Below the pieces are notes generated by a model. The model was not told where the DNA came from, made no database searches, and saw only the letters and a list, made by a program, of their open reading frames with translations. A stretch of DNA of 35,465 bases from a virus, in the IMG/VR virus record IMGVR_UViG_3300042546_000214, positions 1 to 35,465 of that record; one strand, written 5' to 3'. This document shows positions 8,627 through 14,821 of this stretch, in pieces. The translations under genes were made by a program, and so were the position numbers. Position 1 is the first letter of the stretch, and each line of letters begins with the position of its first letter.

Positions 8627-9148
8627 TCAGGCTAGCTGAAAGAAATTTTGAGGTAGGAATCCAGCTTCTATAAGTTTATTAGCTATTTTATCCGGACTTA
8701 AATTGAGTTCTTTAAATGTGTGACGGTCTGTATAAGCACGGTCATAGCTTTTTACAGCACACATGTCTTTAACGAACTTAGATCTTGGAAATAGCTTTGT
8801 CAGAATACTATTGACTTCTGAGTCTATAATTTCCTGCTTCCATTTGTTTAGAAAATGCTGAACTTTTCTGTGCAGATAAGCAATCTTAAGCTTATCTTTT
8901 TTACTAATAGTAGCCAGTTCTTCAGGCTTGTATAGTTTAAGCCCGTAAATAAGCTCTCCGTAGAGCTTTTGCTGCGTCCTGTTAAGTACAGGTTGGTCAA
9001 GCTCTTGGTATTTAACCGTGCCGTAAAGCTGGATTTTTTCTACAGCTTTACATTTGTAGGCTAAGTACCTAGGCTTACCTGAGTCTCCATAGGATATAAC
9101 AATACCCTTAGAGTTTGCAGTAATGGTTTTGTTAGGGTTGTAAGACAT
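8627..9148 (-). CDS. Hypothetical basic protein, 173 aa
   Basis: Not recognised. Lys/Arg-rich with long helices (NRTQQKLYGELIYGLKLYK, KLKIAYLHRKVQHFLNKW), so it may bind nucleic acid. The frame is open upstream to a TTG at 9181, but ATG 9148 (MSYNPNKT) is preferred because it lies 4 nt after a promoter-like TTTGTAGA motif with an AT-rich leader. It is the first gene of an operon running left through UDG, after a terminator that ends the transcript from its right. Confidence 0.65.
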   Translation of the reverse strand: MSYNPNKTITANSKGIVISYGDSGKPRYLAYKCKAVEKIQLYGTVKYQELDQPVLNRTQQKLYGELIYGLKLYKPEELATISKKDKLKIAYLHRKVQHFLNKWKQEIIDSEVNSILTKLFPRSKFVKDMCAVKSYDRAYTDRHTFKELNLSPDKIANKLIEAGFLPQNFFQLA

Positions 9149-9151
9149 ACT

Positions 9152-9200
9152 TCTACAAATTATAGAGGTGAAGGTATACAATTATGATGAGTTCTACAAA
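9152..9200 (-). promoter_or_regulatory. Two copies of the TTTGTAGA promoter-like motif
   Basis: On the minus strand TTTGTAGA occurs at 9200-9193 (within TATTTGTAGA) and 9159-9152 (within ATAATTTGTAGA), between a terminator and the first gene of the operon. Bacteroidota promoters have a -7 element of the form TAnnTTTG, which the motif resembles. No clear -33 element was verified. The same motif recurs at 10109-10128, 16986-16993 and 34954-34961. Confidence 0.5.
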
Positions 9201-9203
9201 TAA

Positions 9204-9231
9204 AAAGACCCGAGATTTCTCCCGGGTCTTT
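9204..9231 (-). terminator. Intrinsic terminator after the 9250-9726 gene
   Basis: A 9-bp stem AAAGACCCG / CGGGTCTTT with an A/T flank on each side. On the minus strand it follows the stop of the 158-residue gene and ends in TTTTTA. It could also work on the plus strand. Confidence 0.85.
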
Positions 9232-9249
9232 ATTATAAACTATATAGAA

Positions 9250-9726
9250 TTACAGCTCTGCTACAGTTTCTCTTTTGAAGTTCTTCAATGCTGAAACAGC
9301 TTTTTGTGCTGCCTGAACTTCTTTGATTTCCTCTGCATTAGTATGCGTAATCAAGTGATCATTAAGCTCTTGATTAGTTGTGTAGAAGGTTTGACGATAA
9401 ATAGGTTCATCATCTATACGGCATACTACTCCTGTACCACCTGCAATTTTAAGGTCACGGTCAGGATTTTGTGTGTTAAAAGGAGTCAGGGATTCTACTA
9501 CTACAATCTTACCAGGAAGTTCCTGGCCAGAAGTGAAGCCAGCTTCTACTAAGTCTTTAACAAGACCTTTAATTAAAGCTGAACGTTTGCTAATACGGAG
9601 CCAACCTTGATCGTTAATAAAAGCTCCAGACTGTTCTACCCGTACGTAACCGTACTCAGGATTGTTCTCAGATACGCCAATTACATTACCGTTAGCGTCA
9701 GCGGTTACCACTACTTTACTTTTCAT
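9250..9726 (-). CDS. Hypothetical protein, possibly replication-associated, 158 aa
   Basis: No family recognised with confidence. A basic beta-rich core (GWLRISKRSALIKGLVKDL, LPGKIVVVESLTPF, GGTGVVCRIDDEPIYRQTF) is followed by a helical, charged tail. The shape, a compact beta domain with a charged tail, would suit a single-stranded DNA-binding or accessory replication protein, but this is inference. It forms its own transcription unit, with a terminator on each side, which implies strong or separately timed expression. Confidence 0.65.
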   Translation of the reverse strand: MKSKVVVTADANGNVIGVSENNPEYGYVRVEQSGAFINDQGWLRISKRSALIKGLVKDLVEAGFTSGQELPGKIVVVESLTPFNTQNPDRDLKIAGGTGVVCRIDDEPIYRQTFYTTNQELNDHLITHTNAEEIKEVQAAQKAVSALKNFKRETVAEL

Positions 9727-9750
9727 AGTGAGTGTGTTTTTATGAATGAT

Positions 9751-9790
9751 TAAAAAATAAAACCCTCAGGACATTTCTATCCTAAGGGTT
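9751..9790 (-). terminator. Intrinsic terminator
   Basis: Minus-strand stem AACCCTTAGGA / TCCTGAGGGTT with one mismatch, followed by TTTATTTTTTA. It lies between the 9813-10076 gene and the 158-residue gene and separates their transcripts. Confidence 0.8.
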
Positions 9791-9812
9791 TGATAACAAA
9801 TTGTTTATAAGA

Positions 9813-10076
9813 CTATTCGTCTTCTGGTTTATAGTCTATATCAGTATAGCTTATTTTGTCTTCGTTAGGTATATTAGTTAAGTCAGGTAGTACATCTGGT
9901 ACATCTTCATGATAGAATGGAGTCTCTTTTTTATTAAGAACGGAGCCAAACCAAGGGTCTTCCAGGCAGTCTCCATAGTTATATGCAATAAGATACTCAA
10001 GTTCTTCATCAGACATTTCAACATACTGCTCTGTACTTATCTCAATTACCTTACCATTTGGTAACTGGTAGAGCAT
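9813..10076 (-). CDS. Small acidic hypothetical protein, 87 aa
   Basis: Not recognised. Strongly acidic, with an ordered first half (MLYQLPNGKVIEISTEQYVEM, then EELEYLIAYNYGDCL) and a disordered Asp/Glu/Pro-rich tail. Two promoter-like TATTTGTAGA copies lie 33-52 nt upstream and a terminator follows, so it appears to be a single-gene unit. Small acidic phage proteins often bind host enzymes or mimic DNA, but nothing here proves that. Confidence 0.65.
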   Translation of the reverse strand: MLYQLPNGKVIEISTEQYVEMSDEELEYLIAYNYGDCLEDPWFGSVLNKKETPFYHEDVPDVLPDLTNIPNEDKISYTDIDYKPEDE

Positions 10077-10108
10077 AGGGTTAGTATTATAATACTATAA
10101 AACTAAGC

Positions 10109-10128
10109 TCTACAAATAGATCTACAAA
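10109..10128 (-). promoter_or_regulatory. Tandem TATTTGTAGA promoter-like motifs
   Basis: Two copies, 12 nt apart, read CTATTTGTAGA on the minus strand just upstream of the 87-residue gene, which is followed by its own terminator. The position, orientation and spacing suggest a doubled -7 element or an operator-like repeat. Confidence 0.5.
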
Positions 10129-10176
10129 TAGCTGAGGACAATAAGTACGGATAATAGGGCTATAACTTTCTAACTG

Positions 10177-10341
10177 TTAACGGTTTTTGCGTAAAAGTTC
10201 GTTAACTCGTTTCTTCCAGTAGGCATTAGTCTTATTTATTGCCTGCTGTCTTTCTACCAGTTTTTCTTTAAGCTCGCTGTTTTGCTGCTCAAGTACTTTA
10301 ATCCTGGCCCACGGGAAAATTTTACTCAAAAGTTTTAACAT
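10177..10341 (-). CDS. Small coiled-coil protein, 54 aa
   Basis: A clean short frame from ATG 10341 to TAA 10177. It starts MLKLLSKIFPWARIKVL and continues as a charged heptad-like helix (QQNSELKEKLVERQQAIN) ending NELLRKNR. The N-terminus is hydrophobic and amphipathic, so it may associate with the membrane or dimerise. It lies 8 nt after the helix-turn-helix gene stop and is probably co-transcribed with it. Function unknown. Confidence 0.6.
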   Translation of the reverse strand: MLKLLSKIFPWARIKVLEQQNSELKEKLVERQQAINKTNAYWKKRVNELLRKNR

Positions 10342-10349
10342 AAGTACTC

Positions 10350-10709
10350 TTAGTATTTAATATACACCTTATCAGGGGTAACATTAACGTGTTTAGACCC
10401 CGTAATATCTATTGTAGTGTCATTAACAACCAGTGTAAATGGTCTGTTAGCTACTGTTTTTACAACTGTAGGTTGCATAAACAGATTTCTTTGATTGAAA
10501 GCAGCTTTTGCTACTCTTTTCTTTCTTCTTGTAGTGTACAAGGGACTTAGAATACCAGCTTTAACAAGCTTCTTACGATAGTAGCATACGTTTTGATAAC
10601 TAAGGTTATTTTCCTTTGCTACTTTTTCAAGGCTACCGCCATTGATCAGATCCTGATTAACTTTTTGCAGGGTCTGTTTGTCCAGTTTACTTTTGAACAT
10701 AGTTTTCAT
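10350..10709 (-). CDS. Small helix-turn-helix protein, paralogue of the 10774 and 17933 genes
   Basis: 119 residues. The N-terminal half is a helix-turn-helix of the insert/resolvase type (SLEKVAKENNLSYQNVCYYRKKLVKAG). The C-terminal half is a short beta unit (FTLVVNDTTIDITGSKHVNV) also seen in the 120-residue protein just upstream and in outline in the 17933 gene. The longer reading to 10748 runs through a terminator stem, so ATG 10709 (MKTMFKSK) is chosen. Likely a DNA-binding regulator; targets unknown. Confidence 0.7.
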   Translation of the reverse strand: MKTMFKSKLDKQTLQKVNQDLINGGSLEKVAKENNLSYQNVCYYRKKLVKAGILSPLYTTRRKKRVAKAAFNQRNLFMQPTVVKTVANRPFTLVVNDTTIDITGSKHVNVTPDKVYIKY

Positions 10710-10719
10710 ATTGGATTTA

Positions 10720-10753
10720 AACAAAAAAAAAGCGTGACAAATTATCACGCTTT
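10720..10753 (-). terminator. Intrinsic terminator between the two helix-turn-helix genes
   Basis: AAAGCGTGA / TCACGCTTT stem (9 bp, 7-nt loop) followed on the minus strand by nine T residues. It ends the transcript of the 10774-11136 gene. Confidence 0.9.
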
Positions 10754-10773
10754 ACAGAGGTTAATAAAAGCTT

Positions 10774-11136
10774 TTAGAAATTAATCTCCATGCTATCTTT
10801 ATTTATATTAATATTCTTAGCATGGCCAGAGATTTGTACAGAAGTTCCATTGACAATAAACTTGTAACTATCTGAATTAATCTCTTTTGAGTTAGATGAA
10901 ACAACTTGTCCTACAGGTTTATAAGTTGCAGCAGTTGCTGTATCTACTGAACCTGTTGGACGCTTACCTTTTACAGAAGGAAAACTCATTCCTTCTGATT
11001 TAAAACGGGCCTTATAGTTGTGTACTGATGATATAGCTACATCAAAATGTTTAGCAATATCTTCAGGAGCCACTCCTTGTTGAACCATTTTTTTCATTTG
11101 GTTAATCTGTTCCAGTGAAAGACGTTTTTTAGCCAT
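10774..11136 (-). CDS. Small helix-turn-helix protein near attP
   Basis: 120 residues: MAKKRLSLEQINQMKKMVQQG, then GVAPEDIAKHFDVAISSVHNYKARFKS, a classic helix-turn-helix, a Pro/Thr-rich linker, and a C-terminal beta unit (YKFIVNGTSVQISGHAKNI) shared with the next gene. It lies just left of attP and is transcribed away from the integrase. By position it could be a repressor, an excision factor or a nucleoid-type protein. The single-gene unit ends at a strong terminator. Confidence 0.7.
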   Translation of the reverse strand: MAKKRLSLEQINQMKKMVQQGVAPEDIAKHFDVAISSVHNYKARFKSEGMSFPSVKGKRPTGSVDTATAATYKPVGQVVSSNSKEINSDSYKFIVNGTSVQISGHAKNININKDSMEINF

Positions 11137-11211
11137 AATCTACATTTATCGGTTTACAAAACTACATCTTTTCACAGGATTGATGGATTTACTTATCTTT
11201 AATGTGGTTAT

Positions 11212-11392
11212 TTTGTTAGAGGTCTGACGTAACTATTTGATAATCATATATTTTATCTGCCTTACAAGCAGAGGGTCGGCGGTTCGATCCCGTCAACTCC
11301 CACTGATTATCAGATAGTTACAAGCAAATTAGAGGTAAATACCCTCTAACACCTCTAACAAATTTGTTAGACCCTAGCTTGTAACTATTTTT
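11212..11392 (+). other. attP: Phage attachment site (attP) built on the 3' half of tRNA-Val(TAC)
   Basis: Positions 11255-11303 reproduce the 3' half of a tRNA-Val gene: anticodon arm TCTGC-CTTACAA-GCAGA with anticodon TAC (11263-11265), variable loop, T-arm GGCGG-TTCGATC-CCGTC, and the acceptor strand AACTCCC plus A73. The 5' half is absent and AT-rich DNA takes its place. Integrating phages carry just such a 3' half so that insertion restores the host gene. The integrase begins 92 nt downstream and the core is flanked by inverted and direct repeats. Host tRNA-Val genes of Bacteroidota have a similar 3' half from memory; an exact host match was not tested. Confidence 0.9.
11229..11321. repeat. 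18-bp inverted repeats flanking the attP core
   Basis: GTAACTATTTGATAATCA at 11229-11246 and its reverse complement with one mismatch at 11304-11321 bracket the tRNA core. The first half recurs as GTAACTATTT at 11381-11390, each time after TTTGTTAGA (11212-11220 and 11363-11371). A perfect 18-bp palindrome, TCTAACAAATTTGTTAGA, lies at 11354-11371, and TTAGAGG/CCTCTAA occurs four times. These have the layout of integrase and accessory-protein binding sites. Confidence 0.8.
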
Positions 11393-11394
11393 TT

Positions 11395-12489
11395 ATGCAT
11401 ATAGTACCACATGTTGTCCCTTCAGATTGGCGTACAAACCCTAAAAGTATTAAAAAACCTTGGTACATCTGGTACCGCATAGGCTCTAAGCTTATAAATA
11501 TAAGAGGTATGAACCATCATAAGGATCATGCTGAAAGAGTAGCCTGTACCCAAAACTTAATAGATAACATAGTACCTCCTACTTCTAGCTGGGTTAAAGA
11601 AACTTCTGATACAAATGCTATTACTCTTCCTAGAGCTTTACAATATGCTTATGAGAAAGTAAGAGTATCTGAAAAAACACTACAGTGTATAGCAAGTACT
11701 ATAAAATATGTTATACAGGTTATTGATTTCTTAGGATATAAGCTTATGCCTGTTAAAGAAATCAGCCGTAAACATATAAGATCTATTCTGGATGAATGTG
11801 AAAAACGTAGGAAATTTTCAGCCAGAAGCTGGAATGCTTACCGTACTTATCTATATATTTTATTTGAAGAACTTAAAGAACATGAAATAATAAACAGTAA
11901 CCCTGTTAAAGATGTCAGTAAAAGAGAAGAAGAACAGTCTATCCGAGAGCTATTAACTGATAAACAAAGAAAGCTTTTGGTAGAGTATTTAACTGAAACA
12001 GATCCTATATTCTTAAGATTCATACAAATATTTTTTCATTCCGGTGCCAGACGTTCTGAGCTATTAAGCTTACGTATAGAACAAGTCTATCTAGAAAAAT
12101 CATACTACCAAGTCTATGTTAAAAAAGGGCGTAAAAAACGCTGGGTAACTAAAGTCATTAAAGACATAGCTATGCCATATTGGAGAGAGCAGATTGGTAG
12201 TAATATGTCTGGATATGTATTTTCTGTTGGTTTATTACCAGGGACTCAAAAAATAAGAGATGAACAAGTTACACGTAGATGGAAACGCCACGTTAAAGAT
12301 AAGCTAGGCATAACAGCAGACTTGTATAGTCTTAAACATTTAAATACTGATGAGATGTCAGAACAACTATCGCTTGCAGAGGCAGCTAAACATAATTCTC
12401 ATAGTATTCAAATGGCTAGAAAACATTATGCTGTTAATGAAAGTATACGTGAGATGAATAGAGTAAAGAAACTTAAGAACCAGCTTTAA
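11395..12489 (+). CDS. int: Tyrosine recombinase / phage integrase
   Basis: 364 residues: an N-terminal arm-type and core-binding part (about 70-180) and a catalytic domain (185-350). Box I Arg lies in FHSGARRSELLSL (about 213-225), the beta-hairpin Lys in VKKGRKKRW, and the nucleophile Tyr345 in MARKHYAV. The usual HxLR box appears as SLKHLNTDEM (312-321), the form with a Lys in place of the Arg-bearing motif, and the second Arg position is also altered (AKHNSHSIQM). It faces attP across 92 nt and converges with the 12473 gene by 17 nt. It probably catalyses integration at a host tRNA-Val gene. Confidence 0.92.
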   Translation: MHIVPHVVPSDWRTNPKSIKKPWYIWYRIGSKLINIRGMNHHKDHAERVACTQNLIDNIVPPTSSWVKETSDTNAITLPRALQYAYEKVRVSEKTLQCIASTIKYVIQVIDFLGYKLMPVKEISRKHIRSILDECEKRRKFSARSWNAYRTYLYILFEELKEHEIINSNPVKDVSKREEEQSIRELLTDKQRKLLVEYLTETDPIFLRFIQIFFHSGARRSELLSLRIEQVYLEKSYYQVYVKKGRKKRWVTKVIKDIAMPYWREQIGSNMSGYVFSVGLLPGTQKIRDEQVTRRWKRHVKDKLGITADLYSLKHLNTDEMSEQLSLAEAAKHNSHSIQMARKHYAVNESIREMNRVKKLKNQL

Positions 12490-13012
12490 ACTTTTTAAGC
12501 AGTCCTGTAAATCTACCTCCCCAACCACTAGCTTCTTTCATGTCTTTTTCTATAAGTTCAACGTGATCGACTATATCACCGTCTTCAGTAACTTGTTTAC
12601 CGTTACGTTTGATATCGTAGACAAGCATCTCACTTTTATTCTCAAAGTCCATGTTGACCATAAGGATCTCGCCATCTATGGGTATTGTTTTCCAGTTATC
12701 TGGAACACCTTCTTCTTTGCCTGCAGTTCTTACCCAAGCTTCAGAAGTCCATGCTATACCATAAGGATCAAAATCTATACGAATCTTCTCAGCAATCTTT
12801 GGAAGAATAGTATCAACAAACTTATCTTTTAACTCCTCTGATTTCATTAGTTCATCAGGTATAGGTATGTGTATGATGGCATCTTCTTCTTGTCTTTTAC
12901 TTTTGCCATATACAGTAAGATGGGGAAATATTCCTCCCATATCTGTCATGTAATTCTTAACATGATCTACATGTCTAGTTTTAATTTCTTGGTACTTTTC
13001 TTCTGTAACCAT
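12473..13012 (-). CDS. Hypothetical protein, 179 aa
   Basis: Not recognised. A soluble alpha/beta protein with a clear N-terminal helix (MVTEEKYQEIKTRHVDHVKNY), a central IIHIPIPDELM strand, and a basic C-terminus (GGRFTGLLKKFKAGS). The GTG at 13033 would overlap the upstream gene; ATG 13012 follows its stop by 11 nt and is preferred. It converges on the integrase, with ends overlapping by 17 nt and no terminator between them, which is unusual for two opposing genes. Confidence 0.65.
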   Translation of the reverse strand: MVTEEKYQEIKTRHVDHVKNYMTDMGGIFPHLTVYGKSKRQEEDAIIHIPIPDELMKSEELKDKFVDTILPKIAEKIRIDFDPYGIAWTSEAWVRTAGKEEGVPDNWKTIPIDGEILMVNMDFENKSEMLVYDIKRNGKQVTEDGDIVDHVELIEKDMKEASGWGGRFTGLLKKFKAGS

Positions 13013-13023
13013 AGTTTTTAGTT

Positions 13024-13608
13024 TTAATCCCACCAGTGATTTATTTTGTAATACAGTAACTTCCAGAAAATACGTTCACACTTTTGTTGATTATACTCTG
13101 ATACTCTTAGTGCTAGTTTCTCTGTTTGTGATACTTTTAGTTTATACTTCTTACGAAGTTTCTTGGCTGTACGTTTATACTTAGCCAGGTATTCATCTAG
13201 ATGATCTTCTAGAATTGTTTCTTCCATGGTGAGGTAATCACCGGTTGCATCTGCAGGTTTCCAGTCATATGATTTTTGGATATAGTCATACATCTCTATT
13301 TCATAATAACCGTATCTAATACGCTCTAAAAGATTTAGAGCTAGAGTAATGTCTTTATTTACAGCTTCTACGCCAACAAATCTGTTTGCGTTTACTAATT
13401 CTTCTCTGGTAAACTCAAGCTTTTTCTGAAGAATATCAGTTATAAAAGAATGATCCCAGTGTCTGTCACGATAGATGGTAGGTGTCCATCTAATAATGTT
13501 ACTTAGTCCTTGTAAGAACTGTTTAAGCCATATGGGTATATAACGTAACCATTTGTTTCTGCTCCAAGCTGAATCTTTAGGAACCAGAAGCTGTTTGTAA
13601 TGTCTCAT
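13024..13608 (-). CDS. Conserved-looking phage hypothetical protein, 194 aa
   Basis: No function recognised. It is aromatic- and charge-rich: IIRWTPTIYRDRHWDHSFI near the N-terminus, a helical middle, and a FWKLLYYKINHWWD ending. Proteins with an R-W-x-P-x-I-Y-x-D-R-D/H-W-D-H opening and a WWD ending are, from memory, widespread in large phages with no assigned role. It overlaps the zinc-ribbon gene upstream by 32 nt. Confidence 0.65.
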   Translation of the reverse strand: MRHYKQLLVPKDSAWSRNKWLRYIPIWLKQFLQGLSNIIRWTPTIYRDRHWDHSFITDILQKKLEFTREELVNANRFVGVEAVNKDITLALNLLERIRYGYYEIEMYDYIQKSYDWKPADATGDYLTMEETILEDHLDEYLAKYKRTAKKLRKKYKLKVSQTEKLALRVSEYNQQKCERIFWKLLYYKINHWWD

Positions 13609-13759
13609 CCGGATTAGGTTTACTGTCTAGATAAACCGGTGTTTCACAGGTTTCACCTTGACAACATGGTTGGATATTGTTTTTACAGACACTGCATTGT
13701 ACATGTCCGTGAACATCTACTGGAACGTAGGGTTGATTACAGATTGGGCATAAACTCAT
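13577..13759 (-). CDS. Small zinc-ribbon protein, 60 aa
   Basis: The sequence begins MSLCPICNQPY and has paired cysteines (CPIC, CSVC) plus a CC and two more cysteines in CCQGETCETP. This fits one zinc ribbon with a second cysteine cluster. Possible roles are nucleic-acid or protein binding. It overlaps the downstream gene by 32 nt and follows the small membrane protein gene by 3 nt. Confidence 0.6.
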   Translation of the reverse strand: MSLCPICNQPYVPVDVHGHVQCSVCKNNIQPCCQGETCETPVYLDSKPNPDETLQTASGS

Positions 13760-13762
13760 AAG

Positions 13763-13870
13763 TCAAATAAATTTTAGAACAAGTAAAGTCACAAGAAGTA
13801 ATACAGCTGACCAGAAGAATAACTTCTCACTAGATTTTACTTGATCAGGACGTCTTCCTTGGTTTTCCAT
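13763..13870 (-). CDS. Tail-anchored membrane peptide, 35 aa
   Basis: Starts MENQGRRPDQVKSSEKLF and ends in one hydrophobic helix, FFWSAVLLLVTLLVLKFI, so it is probably a C-tail-anchored inner-membrane peptide. The frame is open further upstream, but that stretch is the tmRNA 3' end and its terminator; ATG 13870 lies just after the terminator's U-tract. Small phage membrane peptides can act in lysis timing or exclusion; nothing specific is visible. Confidence 0.55.
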   Translation of the reverse strand: MENQGRRPDQVKSSEKLFFWSAVLLLVTLLVLKFI

Positions 13871-13885
13871 AGGATAATAGATTAA

Positions 13886-13917
13886 AATAAAAACCCAGGG
13901 CGTAGAAACGCCCCGGT
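13886..13917 (-). terminator. Intrinsic terminator of the tmRNA
   Basis: Minus-strand stem ACCGGGGCGT-TTCT-ACGCCCTGGGT followed by TTTTTATTTTAAT, 32 nt after the mature 3' end of the tmRNA. It shows that the tmRNA is transcribed leftward and ended separately from the genes that follow. Confidence 0.85.
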
Positions 13918-13948
13918 AACGATTGCTTGCTTGCCTTTTTAAGGGCAG

Positions 13949-14588
13949 TGGAGGTGAAGGGAGTCGAACCCTTGTCCAATAATGAAGTCTGTACATACAG
14001 CTTCTCACATGCTTAGTACTGTATTGCTACTGCACCGTAAGTTTTGATCTGATAGGCCCGGACATGTAGGCTATGGGGTTCTTCACCTTGAGCTTAATGG
14101 GTGTCATAGCGGTTTTATCTACTGTACACCTTTTCTTCACCATCTGATCAGTATCTGGTTTTACGACTTCCAGCAAAACTTTTGAATGTCAACACGCCAT
14201 CAGTATCCAGTAGCATAACTACCATCATAGGACTTTGTACCATTCAGTTTGACATGTCGGGAGCAACTGGAAAGATTTACGTTTTGGGAACATAGTTCTT
14301 AATACGAAGGCTAACTCTGTTTATAGCTCCTTTCTCCTGGGCCTATCCAGGGTTCCAACCTTAAGGCATGTCGGTTTACTATTTTCTGTTGCCAGGGATA
14401 GATCCCCCGTAGGTTAGGCAGCAACGGCTACTTCACCGAAGATAGAAGCCAAGATGGCCTCACCTTCTGCTACACGCTCAGACTGAGTCATTGCGTTTAT
14501 TAGTTGATTCCGAGATTAAAGTGGTTGGAGAACCATCCCACTGCATGTGTACATACCACTCACACTACTGTCAAAACCAGGCACCCCC
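13949..14588 (-). ncRNA. ssrA: Phage transfer-messenger RNA (tmRNA)
   Basis: Both tRNA-like ends are present: 5' GGGGGTGCCTGGTTTTGACAG (14588-14568, shown here in part by its pairing GGGGGTG) and a 3' end with ACTAAGCATGTGAGAAGC, T-arm AAGGG-TTCGACT-CCCTT and acceptor CACCTCC plus A. The acceptor arms pair over 7 bp. CCA is not encoded. The tag frame runs from GCA at 14494 to TAA at 14414: 26 residues, beginning AMTQSERVAE and ending EVAVAA; the other two frames stop at once. The upstream AATAAAC-GCA resembles the E. coli AATAGTC-GCA resume site. At 640 nt it is much longer than the usual ~350-400. It would rescue stalled ribosomes and tag the peptides for ClpXP-type proteolysis. It lies 7 nt after a tRNA-like gene. 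Confidence 0.93.
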
Positions 14589-14595
14589 ATAAGAA

Positions 14596-14694
14596 AAGTC
14601 AGGACAGGATTCGAACCTGTAATGATACAACCATATCTGACGTTTCGGGATTACTCCTTACTATGCCTACGTCTACCAATTCCGCCACCTGACT
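14596..14694 (-). tRNA. Leucine-type tRNA-like gene with abnormal centre
   Basis: 99 nt. Acceptor AGTCAGG / CCTGACT pairs fully; the D-arm GCG-GAATTGGTAGA-CGT is typical of class II tRNA-Leu; the T-arm is ACAGG-TTCGAAT-CCTGT. CCA is not encoded. Between the D- and T-arms lie 49 nt in which no standard 5-bp, 7-loop anticodon arm forms. A variable-arm-like hairpin GATAT-GGTT-GTATC is present, and GACGT / ACGTC could pair instead. The anticodon therefore cannot be assigned. It is 7 nt upstream of the tmRNA, so both probably come from one precursor. It may be degenerate or specialised. Confidence 0.65.
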
Positions 14695-14702
14695 ATATTG
14701 TT

Positions 14703-14804
14703 CTAAAGTAATTTTGACCAAATTTTAATCACCATATCTCTTTTAGGTGATGGTTTTAATTTTAACCATCTATCAATCCAAAATTTAATCTCTTTTTTAG
14801 TCAT
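14703..14804 (-). CDS. Small basic peptide, 33 aa
   Basis: ATG 14804 to TAG 14703: MTKKEIKFWIDRWLKLKP then SPKRDMVIKIWSKLL. Basic and rich in Trp and Lys. It is supported by its leader: the 19-nt sequence around its ATG (minus-strand ATTAAAAACAAATAATATG) is identical to that of the 14822 gene and nearly so for the 15161 gene. Function unknown. It lies directly upstream of the tRNA-like gene and tmRNA. Confidence 0.55.
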   Translation of the reverse strand: MTKKEIKFWIDRWLKLKPSPKRDMVIKIWSKLL

Positions 14805-14821
14805 ATTATTTGTTTTTAATG

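Noticed and set aside
11255-11303. A complete tRNA-Val gene
   Set aside because: Only the anticodon arm, T-arm and 3' acceptor strand exist. No D-arm or 5' acceptor strand is found upstream, so it is an attachment core.
13763-14008. Full 81-residue frame at the tmRNA 3' end
   Set aside because: The first 46 residues cover the tmRNA end and its terminator; only the last 35 residues, from ATG 13870, are taken as a gene.
14504-14692. 62-residue plus-strand frame
   Set aside because: It overlaps the tRNA-like gene and the tmRNA 5' half on the other strand, which explain the sequence.
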